Origin: Arthrobacter cryoconiti
GTDB taxonomy: Bacteria; Actinomycetota; Actinomycetes; Actinomycetales; Micrococcaceae
Length of the DNA stretch: 64,000 bases
NCBI RefSeq assembly: GCF_020905375.1
Contig: NZ_JAJJBU010000003.1
Coordinates: 62,001-126,000 of the forward strand
Reading direction: 5' to 3'
Below, one piece after another: positions 36,172-45,107 of the stretch. The translations under genes and the position numbers were made by a program. The notes beneath the pieces were generated by a model. The model did not search any database, was not told the DNA's origin, and saw only the letters and a program-made list of their open reading frames with translations. Each line of letters begins with the position of its first letter. Position 1 is the first letter of the stretch.

Positions 36172-37341
36172 GTGGACCTGTTTGAATACCAGGCGCGCGA
36201 CATGTTTGAGGCTCACGGCGTTCCCGTGTTGGCCGGCATCGTGGCGCACACCCCTGAAGAAGCAAAGGCAGCAGCCGAGAAGATTGGCGGCGTCACAGTC
36301 GTCAAAGCACAGGTGAAGGTCGGTGGCCGAGGTAAGGCCGGTGGCGTTAAGGTAGCCAAGACCGCTGATGAAGCGTTCGAGCATGCCTCCGCCATTCTTG
36401 GCATGGACATCAAGGGCCACACCGTTAACACGGTCATGATCGCCCAAGGTGCCGACATCGCTGAGGAGTTCTACTTCTCCGTGTTGTTGGACCGTGCAAA
36501 CCGTAACTACTTGGCCATGTGCTCGGTGGAAGGTGGCGTGGAGATTGAGGTCTTGGCAGTGGAGCGTCCAGACGCTCTGGCCAGGGTCGCCGTCGACCCC
36601 GCCGTTGGCATCGATGTGGCGAAGGCTGACGAGATCGTCGCCGCAGCAGGCTTCAACGCCGAACTTGCACCGAAGGTTGCAGCGGCCATCATCAAGCTGT
36701 GGGACGTCTTCAAGAAAGAGGACGCCACTCTGGTTGAGGTTAACCCGCTGGTTCTCACCGGAGCAGGCGACATCGTTGCACTGGACGGCAAAGTCTCCAT
36801 CGATGAGAACGCTGACTTCCGCCACCCCGGCCACCTGGAACTAGAAGATGCCGCCGCAGCGGACCCGCTTGAAGCTAAGGCGAAGGCCGCTGGCCTGAAC
36901 TACGTCAAGCTCGACGGCGAAGTTGGCGTCATCGGCAACGGTGCAGGGCTGGTTATGTCCACTTTGGACGTTGTGGCCTACGCTGGCGAAAATCATGGCG
37001 GCGTTAAGCCCGCCAACTTCTTGGACATTGGCGGTGGAGCCTCAGCTGAGGTCATGGCCAACGGACTGGACGTCATCTTGAATGACCCCCAGGTCAAGAG
37101 TGTTTTCGTCAACGTCTTCGGTGGAATCACCGCGTGTGACGCAGTCGCCAAGGGCATCGTTGGTGCACTGGCAACGCTGGGCACAGCAGCGAACAAGCCG
37201 CTGGTAGTTCGCCTCGACGGCAACAACGTTGAAGAGGGCCGCCGCATCCTCAATGAAGCCAACCACCCGTTGGTCACCCTGGCCGCCACGATGGACGAGG
37301 GCGCCAACAAGGCCGCCGAGCTCGCCAACGCTTCGAAGTAG
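36172..37341 (+). CDS. sucC: Succinate-CoA ligase, ADP-forming, beta subunit
   Basis: TCA-cycle enzyme subunit that binds ADP/GDP and carries the ATP-grasp fold. GTG at 36172 gives 389 residues and the canonical start (V)[25 protein letters not shown] lies nine bases upstream. [16 protein letters not shown] is the nucleotide-binding region, LVEVNPLV supplies metal ligands, and NFLDIGGGA with NVFGGIT lie in the CoA-ligase-like C-terminal domain. sucD follows after 15 bp. Confidence 0.96.
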   Translation: MDLFEYQARDMFEAHGVPVLAGIVAHTPEEAKAAAEKIGGVTVVKAQVKVGGRGKAGGVKVAKTADEAFEHASAILGMDIKGHTVNTVMIAQGADIAEEFYFSVLLDRANRNYLAMCSVEGGVEIEVLAVERPDALARVAVDPAVGIDVAKADEIVAAAGFNAELAPKVAAAIIKLWDVFKKEDATLVEVNPLVLTGAGDIVALDGKVSIDENADFRHPGHLELEDAAAADPLEAKAKAAGLNYVKLDGEVGVIGNGAGLVMSTLDVVAYAGENHGGVKPANFLDIGGGASAEVMANGLDVILNDPQVKSVFVNVFGGITACDAVAKGIVGALATLGTAANKPLVVRLDGNNVEEGRRILNEANHPLVTLAATMDEGANKAAELANASK

Positions 37342-37356
37342 AGGTTTAGAAAACTT

Positions 37357-38259
37357 ATGTCTATCTTCTTGAACAAAGACTCAAAGGTCATCGTCCAGGG
37401 CATCACCGGCGGCGAAGGCACCAAGCACACTGCTCTGATGCTCAAGGCTGGTACGCAGGTCGTCGGTGGCGTGAACGCACGCAAGGCCGGCACCGAGGTC
37501 ACCCACGGCGACGTCGTCCTACCCGTGTTCGGGACTGTCAGCGAAGCTGTTGCCAAGACTGGCGCCGACGTTTCGATCGTGTTCGTCCCCCCGGCATTCA
37601 CCAAGGACGCCGTCGTTGAGGCCATCGAAGCCGGCGTTCCGCTGGTTGTTGTCATCACCGAAGGCGTGCCGGTTCAGGACTCAGCGGAGTTCTGGGCGCT
37701 GGCACAGTCCAAGGTTGACGCGCAGGGCAAGCAGATCACCCGCATCATCGGGCCGAACTGCCCCGGGATCATCACCCCCGGCGAAGCGCTTGTCGGCATC
37801 ACGCCGAACAACATCACACAGAAGGGCCCGATCGGCTTGGTCTCCAAGTCCGGCACCCTGACGTACCAGATGATGTATGAGCTGCGCGACCTTGGCTTCT
37901 CCTCGGCGATCGGCATCGGTGGCGACCCCGTCATCGGCACCACGCACATTGACGCCCTAGCTGCGTTCGAGGCTGACCCCGAGACCAAAGCCATCGTCAT
38001 GATCGGTGAAATCGGTGGTGACGCTGAAGAGCGCGCAGCCGAGTACATCAAGGCCCACGTCACGAAGCCCGTTGTGGGCTACGTTGCTGGCTTCACCGCA
38101 CCCGAGGGCAAGACCATGGGCCACGCTGGCGCCATCGTCTCCGGCTCCGCGGGCACGGCTCAAGCTAAGAAAGAAGCCCTTGAAGCTGCCGGAGTCAAGG
38201 TTGGCAAGACGCCTTCCGAGACCGCCGCGCTGCTGCGCGAAATTTACGCAGCGCTGTAA
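37357..38259 (+). CDS. sucD: Succinate-CoA ligase alpha subunit
   Basis: A 300-residue subunit that binds CoA and carries the phosphorylated active-site histidine, here H256 in [13 protein letters not shown]. The CoA-binding Rossmann segment [14 protein letters not shown] and the family block [13 protein letters not shown] are intact. It forms an operon with sucC and is followed by a strong terminator that separates it from the sugar ABC genes. Confidence 0.96.
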   Translation: MSIFLNKDSKVIVQGITGGEGTKHTALMLKAGTQVVGGVNARKAGTEVTHGDVVLPVFGTVSEAVAKTGADVSIVFVPPAFTKDAVVEAIEAGVPLVVVITEGVPVQDSAEFWALAQSKVDAQGKQITRIIGPNCPGIITPGEALVGITPNNITQKGPIGLVSKSGTLTYQMMYELRDLGFSSAIGIGGDPVIGTTHIDALAAFEADPETKAIVMIGEIGGDAEERAAEYIKAHVTKPVVGYVAGFTAPEGKTMGHAGAIVSGSAGTAQAKKEALEAAGVKVGKTPSETAALLREIYAAL

Positions 38260-38276
38260 TTTAGTTGTGAAGAAGA

Positions 38277-38315
38277 AGCGCGTCCGGCCGACTTTTGGCC
38301 GGGCGCGCTTTTGTT
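38277..38315 (+). terminator. Intrinsic terminator after sucCD
   Basis: A 13-bp GC-rich stem with one T-G pair (38277-38289 with 38297-38309) around GACTTTT, followed by a TTTTGTT tail. Confidence 0.92.
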
Positions 38316-38346
38316 GGCGGAAGTCCCAAATTGGAGGAAGCTTTAC

Positions 38347-39345
38347 GTGAAAAGGATCTCTTGGCGAAAGTTGGCCGTAGCGGCTGCGATCGTGCCACTG
38401 TTTGCAATGAGCGCCTGTTCTAGCTCGGGCGGGCGCCCCGGCGAAACTGCGGCAGCAGGAGGGGGACAGGTCGCCAGCACATCAAGCATCAAAATTGCGC
38501 TCATCACGCACGCAGCCCCAGGAGATACCTTTTGGGACATCGTGCGCAAAGGCGCCGAAGAAGCTGCGGCCAAGGACAACGTTGATTTGCTCTACACCTC
38601 CGATCCTGATGGTGGGCGGCAAGCGCAGTTGGTCCAGCAGGCCATTGATCAAAAAGTGGCCGGTATTGCCGTGTCGCTGGCCAAGCCCGACGCGTTGAAG
38701 GCTGTCTTGAAGAAGGCGGAGGACGCTGGTATCCCCGTGGTCAGTATCAACTCAGGGGCGGACCTTTTCGCCAGCCTCGGAGCGTTCACACACTTTGGTT
38801 CCGATGAAGGAATCGCTGGCGCTGCCGTGGGAACACGATTGGCCAAAGAAGGTGTGACCCACCCCATCTGCGTTATCCATGAACAAGGGAACGTGGCATT
38901 GGAAGCTAGATGTGCCGGTGTGAAGACCAAGATCGCTGGAACCGAGATCCTGTATGTTCAGGGAACGGATATGACCCAGGTATCCTCCACCGTGACGGCG
39001 AAGCTGCAGTCCACGCCGAACGCCGACGCGATCATTGGTCTGGGTGCACCGTTCACGGCTACCATTCTCAAAGCCGTCACATCCTTGAACTTGGGAGCCA
39101 AATGTAAGATTGCCTCCTTTGACGTGGGGGCCGATCTGCTCCAGGACATCATCGACGGCAAGGTACTCTTCACCGTCGATCAGCAGCCGTGGCTCCAAGG
39201 CTACGATGCCGTGGACGCCCTGTGGCAGAACCACCGCGGCGGATTCAAAGTCGGCGGTGGACTTCCGGTCTTGACCGGTCCGGCCATCATTGACAAGACC
39301 AACGCCCCAGCGATCCTCACATTCGCCAAAGAAGGCATCCGTTAA
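38347..39345 (+). CDS. Sugar ABC transporter substrate-binding lipoprotein
   Basis: A 332-residue lipoprotein: GTG at 38347 follows GGAGGAAG, with signal peptide and lipobox AMSACSS. The mature part matches the ribose/galactose-binding type (periplasmic-binding-protein-4): KIALITHAAPGDTFWDIVRKGAEEAA, DPDGGRQAQLVQQAIDQKVAGIAV, and VPVVSINSG-like GIPVVSINSGAD. It probably delivers a monosaccharide or cyclitol to the permease encoded 63 bp downstream; substrate undefined. It directly follows the sucCD terminator, so it likely has its own or read-through transcription. Confidence 0.9.
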   Translation: MKRISWRKLAVAAAIVPLFAMSACSSSGGRPGETAAAGGGQVASTSSIKIALITHAAPGDTFWDIVRKGAEEAAAKDNVDLLYTSDPDGGRQAQLVQQAIDQKVAGIAVSLAKPDALKAVLKKAEDAGIPVVSINSGADLFASLGAFTHFGSDEGIAGAAVGTRLAKEGVTHPICVIHEQGNVALEARCAGVKTKIAGTEILYVQGTDMTQVSSTVTAKLQSTPNADAIIGLGAPFTATILKAVTSLNLGAKCKIASFDVGADLLQDIIDGKVLFTVDQQPWLQGYDAVDALWQNHRGGFKVGGGLPVLTGPAIIDKTNAPAILTFAKEGIR

Positions 39346-39408
39346 GGATGACTTGATGCCGGGCCCGATGGCGTCATCGGTCAGGCCCGCTCACACCAGG
39401 AGAACCAC

Positions 39409-40455
39409 ATGAGCACCATGTCCCAATCCCCGCCGTCTTTGCGAGATGAACGCGTCGGGCAGCGCAGCCTCCTTTCCGGCCTCCTGGGGCGGCCGGAAAT
39501 TGGCGCGTTGGTGGGTGCCGTAGTGCTGTTCATCTTCTTTGCCATCGTTGCCCCCGTTTTTTTGCAAGCCAATTCGTTCGCCACGGTGCTTTACGGGTCC
39601 TCCACCATCGGCATCATGGCTGTGGGTGTCGCGCTGCTGATGATTGGCGGGGAGTTTGACCTCTCAGCCGGGGTGGCAGTGATCAGCTCCGCGCTGACTG
39701 CCTCCTTGTTCAGCTGGTACTTCTCCACCAACGTATGGATTGGTGTGGGTTTGGCGCTCGTAGTCTCGCTCGCTATTGGCTTTGTCAACGGCTGGATCTT
39801 GATGAAGACAAAATTGCCGAGCTTCATCGTCACCCTGGCAACATTTTTGATGCTGACGGGGCTGAATCTGGCCCTAACGCGTTTGATTGGTGGCAGTGTT
39901 GCCAGCCCCTCCATCGCCACCATGGATGGATTTTCCTCGGCGCAGGCCGTCTTCTCCAACGATTTCACAATTGCCGGCGTGGACGTGAAAAGCCCCATTT
40001 TCATTTGGATCCTGCTCGTAGCGCTGACATCGTGGATTCTGCTGCGAACAAAGGTGGGGAATTGGATCTTCGCGGTGGGTGGGGACGAAAATGCTGCCCG
40101 AGCCGTGGGCGTTCCGGTTAAGTGGACCAAAATTGGCCTGTTCATGGGGGTTGGCTTCTGTGGCTGGCTTCTGGGCATGCACAACCTTTTTGCGTTCGAC
40201 GCCGTCCAATCAGGTGAGGGTGTCGGTAACGAGTTCTTGTACATCATTGCCGCAGTTATTGGTGGGTGTCTGCTCACGGGCGGATATGGTTCGGCTATTG
40301 GTGGGGCTATTGGCGCTTTCATCTTCGGCATGGCGAACAAGGGGATTGTTTATGCCCAATGGAACCCGGACTGGTTCAAGTTTTTCTTGGGCCTGATGTT
40401 GCTACTGGCTACCATCGTGAACCTGGTTGTTAAACGCCGCTCAGAACTGAAGTAG
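39409..40455 (+). CDS. Sugar ABC transporter permease (RbsC/FrcC type)
   Basis: A 348-residue integral membrane protein with eight to ten helices. The family segment GGEFDLSAGVAVISSALTA and the later VGGDENAARAVGVPV coupling loop identify the ribose/xylose/fructose permease group. GGAGA precedes the ATG. It sits between the binding protein and ATPase genes. Confidence 0.92.
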   Translation: MSTMSQSPPSLRDERVGQRSLLSGLLGRPEIGALVGAVVLFIFFAIVAPVFLQANSFATVLYGSSTIGIMAVGVALLMIGGEFDLSAGVAVISSALTASLFSWYFSTNVWIGVGLALVVSLAIGFVNGWILMKTKLPSFIVTLATFLMLTGLNLALTRLIGGSVASPSIATMDGFSSAQAVFSNDFTIAGVDVKSPIFIWILLVALTSWILLRTKVGNWIFAVGGDENAARAVGVPVKWTKIGLFMGVGFCGWLLGMHNLFAFDAVQSGEGVGNEFLYIIAAVIGGCLLTGGYGSAIGGAIGAFIFGMANKGIVYAQWNPDWFKFFLGLMLLLATIVNLVVKRRSELK

Positions 40456-40465
40456 GGACTAAGCC

Positions 40466-41362
40466 ATGATGACGACTAACGAAAGCGAGCTCTTGGCCCA
40501 TCCGCCGGCGCCCTTGATGGAGCTGGAAAATGTGGGTAAGAGTTATGGGAACATCATTGCCCTGACCGATGTGAGCATGGCAGTCGATGCTGGCCGTGTC
40601 ACCTGTGTTCTAGGGGACAACGGTGCAGGCAAATCGACGCTGATCAAAATTATGGCCGGTCTCCATTCCCACGATTCTGGCACGTTCAAAATCATGGGCG
40701 AGGAACGAACGTTGAGAAGCCCTCGTGAAGCCTTGGATGCCGGGATTGCTGCGGTCTATCAGGACCTGGCAGTGGTGGCGTTGATGCCGATCTGGCGCAA
40801 CTTCTTCCTAGGTTCCGAGCTGACATTAGGGCGTGGAGCGTTTAAACGCCTGGACGTGAAGACCATGAAACAGACTACGAAATCTGAGCTGGCTCGGATG
40901 GGGATCGATCTACGCGATGTGGATCAGCCTATCGGGCAGCTTTCCGGCGGTGAGCGTCAGTGCGTGGCAATTGCGCGGGCCGTCCATTTCGGGGCCAAAG
41001 CGCTCATCCTTGACGAGCCGACGGCCGCGCTGGGAGTCAAACAATCCGGCGTCGTCCTGCGCTATATTTTGCAGGCCAGGGACCGCGGGCTGGGCGTCAT
41101 CTTCATTACCCATAACCCGCACCACGCGTTCCCGGTGGGCGACCGCTTCTTGCTACTCAAGCGCGGTAAATCCATGGGATATTACGAGAAAAAAGACATC
41201 ACACTAGCCGAACTGACCGGGCAGATGGCCGGCGGAGCGGAATTGGCAGAACTGGCCCACGAGCTCGAGGAGCTGGGCGGACATGGTGAGCTGGTCACCG
41301 AAGTCCAAGCCGAGCTGGACGGAAAATCCGGTACAGCTCCGGGTGACCCAGCAGCAACGTAG
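40466..41362 (+). CDS. Sugar ABC transporter ATPase (FrcA type, single domain)
   Basis: A 298-residue ATPase with one nucleotide-binding domain rather than the tandem domains of RbsA: Walker [10 protein letters not shown]-loop VYQDLAV, signature LSGGERQ, Walker [13 protein letters not shown] and H-loop THNPHHAF. Single-domain enzymes of this kind occur in FrcBCA-type importers. The last 45 residues are an acidic extension ([16 protein letters not shown]). It starts ten bases after the permease stop and completes a three-gene importer. Confidence 0.92.
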   Translation: MMTTNESELLAHPPAPLMELENVGKSYGNIIALTDVSMAVDAGRVTCVLGDNGAGKSTLIKIMAGLHSHDSGTFKIMGEERTLRSPREALDAGIAAVYQDLAVVALMPIWRNFFLGSELTLGRGAFKRLDVKTMKQTTKSELARMGIDLRDVDQPIGQLSGGERQCVAIARAVHFGAKALILDEPTAALGVKQSGVVLRYILQARDRGLGVIFITHNPHHAFPVGDRFLLLKRGKSMGYYEKKDITLAELTGQMAGGAELAELAHELEELGGHGELVTEVQAELDGKSGTAPGDPAAT

Positions 41363-41363
41363 C

Positions 41364-41669
41364 CTACTCCGGGGCCACCATCGGCATGCCCTCGGCAGCC
41401 CAGTTGCTCATGCCACCCACCAGAGTATCCGCGTCGTAACCGAGTTCAGTCAGGGCCTGGGCCACTCGCCCGCTACGGCCGCCACCATGGCAGACGGCGA
41501 TGACGCGCCGGGACTTATCCAGCTCGTCCAGGCGCTGAAGGACCTCCCCTGCCGGAATATGCACGGCATCTTCAATCATGCCCGCAGTGATCTCATCCGC
41601 TTCGCGGACATCGATAATCTGGACATCCGGGTCCGCGGCCATAAAATCGCCTGTGTTGATTTCCTTCAT
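41364..41669 (-). CDS. Rhodanese-like domain protein
   Basis: A single-domain rhodanese of 101 residues from the ATG at 41669 (AGGAGC upstream). Cys60 in CHGGGRSG forms the active-site loop, and IIDVREADE is the characteristic N-terminal strand. It may carry sulfur as persulfide or act in sulfur transfer; no partner gene is adjacent. It ends two bases from the converging ABC ATPase stop. Confidence 0.92.
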   Translation of the reverse strand: MKEINTGDFMAADPDVQIIDVREADEITAGMIEDAVHIPAGEVLQRLDELDKSRRVIAVCHGGGRSGRVAQALTELGYDADTLVGGMSNWAAEGMPMVAPE

Positions 41670-41806
41670 TGTTGCTCCTGAATAAAAAGAATTGAAGCGC
41701 CGCGGCATCCCGGCGGTGAGTATGTGAAACTGTCCCCTCCACAGTACCCGCCAAGCCTGACGCCTTAGTTACCAGGGGGAGCCACTGGGCTAGCTAAGCT
41801 GGGGAC

Positions 41807-42934
41807 GTGAATGTACCTACTTCTCCCCATTCCCGCACCGTTGAAGTCGAGGAAGTCGCTGGCTTTGACGCGCTCATTGCTGGCGGGGCAAAATCAATGC
41901 ACGGCTGGATCTTTCAAGCCGTTGACCTGCGTACCCGCAGCAGTGAGCTGGTGGCTTTACGGGCCCCCGGTGCCATCTTCTTGGGATGCCTATTTGCACC
42001 CGAAATTGAGAATCTGCTGCGCTCCCGAGGGGCCTTGATTTTCCCCACGCTGCCCAATATTCCTTTCAACGCCTACCGCGGACACCTGTACACGGGTGCG
42101 GAACTGTATGCAGGCATCGCTGGCGGTGATTATGAAAGCGTGCCGGACGCGCTGATTTACCAGTGGACACTCCAACGTGGGCGCGGACGCGCTTTGGATG
42201 CCACGCTGGCCACTGCCATGCACGACCACGCCATCAGTGACGCCCTCGATGACTTCATGACCACTCTAGCTGGTGCCGGAATCCGGACTGTTGGAATTAT
42301 GGGCGGGCACCGTTCGGCTCGCGGAAGTACAGAATATGCCCAGGCCGCGCACTTGGGCCGATCGTTGGCACGTCAGGGATTCATGGTTGCCACCGGAGGG
42401 GGTCCCGGAACCATGGAGGCCGCCAATCTCGGCGCCTATCTTGCCGGATACGATGATGACGCACTAGATTCCGCTCTTGGCACCTTAGCGTGTGTTCCCG
42501 GATTTCGTCCTTCCGTGAGCGCTTGGGCGCAGGCAGCAGAAGCCGTTTTGGCGCAATTCCCCACAGGCACAAAGAATCTTGGCATCCCCACGTGGTTTTA
42601 CGGGCATGAGCCGCCCAACGTGTTTGCTACCAGCGTGGCCAAGTACTTTGCGAATTCGGTCCGCGAGGCAGTTCTGTTGGCCCGCTGTGATGGTGGCATC
42701 ATCTTCTTACCAGGAGCGGCGGGGACAGTTCAGGAAATTTTTCAGGATGCCTGTGAGAACTACTATGCCTCGGAGGGTGGGGAGAGGCCCATGGTGCTGG
42801 TGGGTCGGCGCTACTGGGAAAAGGATCTGCCCGTCCGCCCTCTTCTGGCGGCGTTGGCTAGCGGCCGGACCATGGCTGGGCGCATCCATGTTGTCGATAC
42901 GGTGGAGCAGGCCTGCCAAGCGATTGCCCACTAG
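41807..42934 (+). CDS. LOG-family protein (Rossmann-like nucleotide-binding)
   Basis: The 375-residue protein has the lysine-decarboxylase-like/LOG fold in its second half: GIMGGHRSA, ATGGGPGTMEAAN and the variant FLPGAAGTVQEIF, where the usual motif is PGGxGTxxE. The N-terminal 150 residues are an extra domain rich in aromatic residues. Related proteins hydrolyse nucleotide 5'-monophosphates or activate cytokinin-like compounds. GTG at 41807 has no Shine-Dalgarno; TAAGCT at 41795-41800 suggests a leaderless transcript (inference). Confidence 0.85.
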   Translation: MNVPTSPHSRTVEVEEVAGFDALIAGGAKSMHGWIFQAVDLRTRSSELVALRAPGAIFLGCLFAPEIENLLRSRGALIFPTLPNIPFNAYRGHLYTGAELYAGIAGGDYESVPDALIYQWTLQRGRGRALDATLATAMHDHAISDALDDFMTTLAGAGIRTVGIMGGHRSARGSTEYAQAAHLGRSLARQGFMVATGGGPGTMEAANLGAYLAGYDDDALDSALGTLACVPGFRPSVSAWAQAAEAVLAQFPTGTKNLGIPTWFYGHEPPNVFATSVAKYFANSVREAVLLARCDGGIIFLPGAAGTVQEIFQDACENYYASEGGERPMVLVGRRYWEKDLPVRPLLAALASGRTMAGRIHVVDTVEQACQAIAH

Positions 42935-42989
42935 CTTGCCCGGGTGCCTAGAGTCTGATCCAGCCGAGCACGGCTGCTTTCTTCTTGCG

Positions 42990-44090
42990 TTATCCGACGA
43001 TCGCGCCAAAGGCCAGACCTAGGAGATACGTCGCAGCGGCAGCGCCCAGACCGATACCCAGCTGCCGTAGTCCGCGCCACAGCGGTGAAGCACCGGAAAG
43101 CAGACCGACGACGGCGCCCGTTCCCATCAGCGTCAGCCCCACCAATGCGCAGGCTAATGCCAGGGCCCCAAACCCCGTCATGCCGAACAGGAAGGGAAGG
43201 ATGGGGAAGAGCGCACCGGACGCAAAAAAGCAGAAGCTTGAGCTTGCCGCGCCCCAGGCCGTTCCGAGTGTCTCGTGCTCGTCGCCTTCCTCGCCTTCCT
43301 CGGGGACATCGGGACGCAGCGACAAGCTGGGGTCACAGTCGCAGCTGGCATGCCCCAGGCGCTCGGCGGCGCGGTGTTCGGCGGCGTCACGGGACATACC
43401 CCGGGCCAAGTAGACCAGGACCAGCTCATTGTTTTGTAAATCCAGTGCTGGCGCGGCGGTCAACGTAACCTGGGTCGGTAGGGAGGCGTCTAGCAATTCG
43501 CGCTGGGACCGCACCGAAACATACTCGCCGGCGCCCATGGACAGCGCTCCTGCCAAGAGGCCGGCAATACCGCTAAAGAGGACCACATGGCTGCCCACGC
43601 CGGTGGCGGCCATACCCATTACCAGCGAGAGATTGCTGACCAGGCCGTCGTTGGCGCCAAAGACAGCGGCTCTGAAGGAGCCGGAAAGCCGATTGCGACC
43701 GCGAGTGGCTAATCCGCGGACCACTTCTTCATGGATGGCCTCGTCGGCGGCCATAGCTCGCGTTGCGTCCACATCGGAGGCATAGGGAGATCTGGACTCT
43801 GCGCGTTGTGCCAACGCCAGAACAAAGACCGAACCGAAACGACGGGCGAGTAACCCCAGGAGGCGATTCCGGGAGGATGGCTTGGCAGGCGGGCCGGCAT
43901 GGCTGCCTAATAGCGCCAGCCAATGCTGTTCATGGCGTCCCTCCGAGTCGGCCAAAGCCAAAAGAATGGCTTTTTCCTCCCCGTCGCGGCGCTTGGCTAA
44001 ATCCCGGTAGACAGACGCCTCGGCTCTTTCATCCGCCAAATACTGGCGCCAGCGCTTGATCTGCGCCGGGTTGGGTATGCGTTCAGGCAT
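42990..44090 (-). CDS. VIT1/CCC1-family transporter with ferritin-like N-terminal domain
   Basis: Probable Fe/Mn transporter of 366 residues. Residues 5-130 resemble a rubrerythrin/ferritin-like helical domain (ADERAEASVYRDLAKR, DSEGRHEQHW, AADEAIHEEVV) with Glu/His metal-ligand candidates. From about 140 the VIT1 domain begins (FRAAVFGANDGLVSNLSLVMG) and has about five helices. An acidic Cys-containing insertion, CDCDPSLSLRPDVPEEGEE, lies in the cytosolic loop. This fusion is known in bacterial membrane ferritins. It converges on the LOG gene. Confidence 0.88.
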   Translation of the reverse strand: MPERIPNPAQIKRWRQYLADERAEASVYRDLAKRRDGEEKAILLALADSEGRHEQHWLALLGSHAGPPAKPSSRNRLLGLLARRFGSVFVLALAQRAESRSPYASDVDATRAMAADEAIHEEVVRGLATRGRNRLSGSFRAAVFGANDGLVSNLSLVMGMAATGVGSHVVLFSGIAGLLAGALSMGAGEYVSVRSQRELLDASLPTQVTLTAAPALDLQNNELVLVYLARGMSRDAAEHRAAERLGHASCDCDPSLSLRPDVPEEGEEGDEHETLGTAWGAASSSFCFFASGALFPILPFLFGMTGFGALALACALVGLTLMGTGAVVGLLSGASPLWRGLRQLGIGLGAAAATYLLGLAFGAIVG

Positions 44091-44225
44091 GATCGGGACT
44101 CCTCAAATCCAGCCATCACTGTAGCTCTTTTTGGGACGGTTTTTCGGTCGGTATGCCGTGAAGAAAAGTTTAGGGACGCCGCAATTAGATAGTCTTCGAA
44201 GAAATTCACAAGTACATGAAAGTAC

Positions 44226-44255
44226 TTGACAATATGGAAAGTACTTTCGTATGCT
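44226..44255 (+). promoter_or_regulatory. Strong promoter with palindromic operator in its spacer
   Basis: TTGACA (44226-44231) and TATGCT (44250-44255) are 18 bp apart. The spacer holds the perfect 12-bp palindrome GAAAGTACTTTC (44237-44248), and a second GAAAGTACTT half lies at 44218-44227 over the -35. A repressor there would block the promoter fully. It drives the small membrane gene starting at 44294. Confidence 0.7.
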
Positions 44256-44293
44256 GAGTGACATCAACGGTCACTAGTTATCTGGGAGTCACC

Positions 44294-44512
44294 ATGAACA
44301 CGAATACCCGCGACAACGGAACACGGTTCGTCTGGATGGGCTTTGCTGCAGGGCTGGCCTGCATGCTGGCCTTATTCATCTATGGGCTTGTGCGGGGGAG
44401 TGCGCCAATGCTGGTCATGGCCTCGAGTGTGGGCGTGGTGCTGGGCTCCACATGGACGGCCACCTCGGTCGCCCTCAAGAAGCGGGCACGTGAAGCTGCG
44501 GCTGCTGCGTGA
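44294..44512 (+). CDS. Small two-helix membrane protein
   Basis: A 72-residue protein with a polar head (MNTNTRDNGTR), two hydrophobic helices (FVWMGFAAGLACMLALFIYGL and APMLVMASSVGVVLGSTW) and a basic tail. GGAG precedes the ATG at 44294. No family is recognised. The strong, apparently repressible promoter upstream suggests it is induced under a specific stress (inference). It is divergent from the ferritin-like/VIT1 gene. Confidence 0.65.
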   Translation: MNTNTRDNGTRFVWMGFAAGLACMLALFIYGLVRGSAPMLVMASSVGVVLGSTWTATSVALKKRAREAAAAA

Positions 44513-44580
44513 GGCGTCCTTACCTTTCGCTGTGAAGTGTAGACGCCTGCCAACCGGCTTCGACACACATCGGAAGAAGG

Positions 44581-44868
44581 CTAGTAAGCGCTCAGACGGA
44601 AACCTAGTCTTAGCCCGGCCCGGACACCAGTCTGCGCCACAGTTATCACCAGAGTGCTCACCTCCGGTATCCACTGGGCGGGGCGAACGGCCTGTGTCAG
44701 TGCGCTCACTAGATCGGCTGGTTCCGCGGAGAAAAACAGGAGTTGGCCGGTCGGCGAGAAGAAAGAAACAGTGCCGAGATTGACGTCCACTGCCGGCAAT
44801 ACCGGCACCGAGTAGGGGCGCTTGGTGGTTGCAGTGCGCTGTGAATTACTAAACGAAAGAGTGGTCAT
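44581..44868 (-). CDS. Hypothetical protein
   Basis: A 95-residue product beginning MTTLSFSNSQRTATTKRPYSV, with a strand-rich middle (LGTVSFFSPTGQLLFFSA) and an amphipathic helix (DLVSALTQAV). No known domain. The ATG at 44868 follows AAAGGG; the frame is open further upstream to 45057. Coding potential is modest, and it could be a spurious frame; it is kept because ribosome site and composition are reasonable. Confidence 0.4.
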   Translation of the reverse strand: MTTLSFSNSQRTATTKRPYSVPVLPAVDVNLGTVSFFSPTGQLLFFSAEPADLVSALTQAVRPAQWIPEVSTLVITVAQTGVRAGLRLGFRLSAY

Positions 44869-45028
44869 TGGCGAAACCCTTTGTGAGTGCTCTTGCCCGC
44901 TCCGGTTTGTCTTTAGTTCCGCCGCGGGCCACTTCTTCATCCGAGCCACCCTGTGAACATGGGGTTGGCGTGCGACAAGTCGGAGCTTGACATCGCATCT
45001 CATGAAGCTGGATTCAGAGTACCGCTTT

Positions 45029-45090
45029 AAAGTACGACGGCGGCATGATGACGTCATAAAGACTCGCCATCGTACCGCCGTCGTGCTTTT
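45029..45090 (-). terminator. Probable terminator of the symporter gene
   Basis: A 15-bp stem with one wobble pair (45029-45043 with 45075-45090) and a 31-nt loop containing ATGACGTCAT. It lies just beyond the symporter stop; on the minus strand the stem ends in ACTTTAAAG. Confidence 0.65.
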
Positions 45091-45107
45091 ACGTAACCGG
45101 GAATACC

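Noticed and set aside
39591-40340. Long minus-strand open frame opposite the sugar permease
   Set aside because: Shadow of a membrane-protein gene in a GC-biased genome; no domain.
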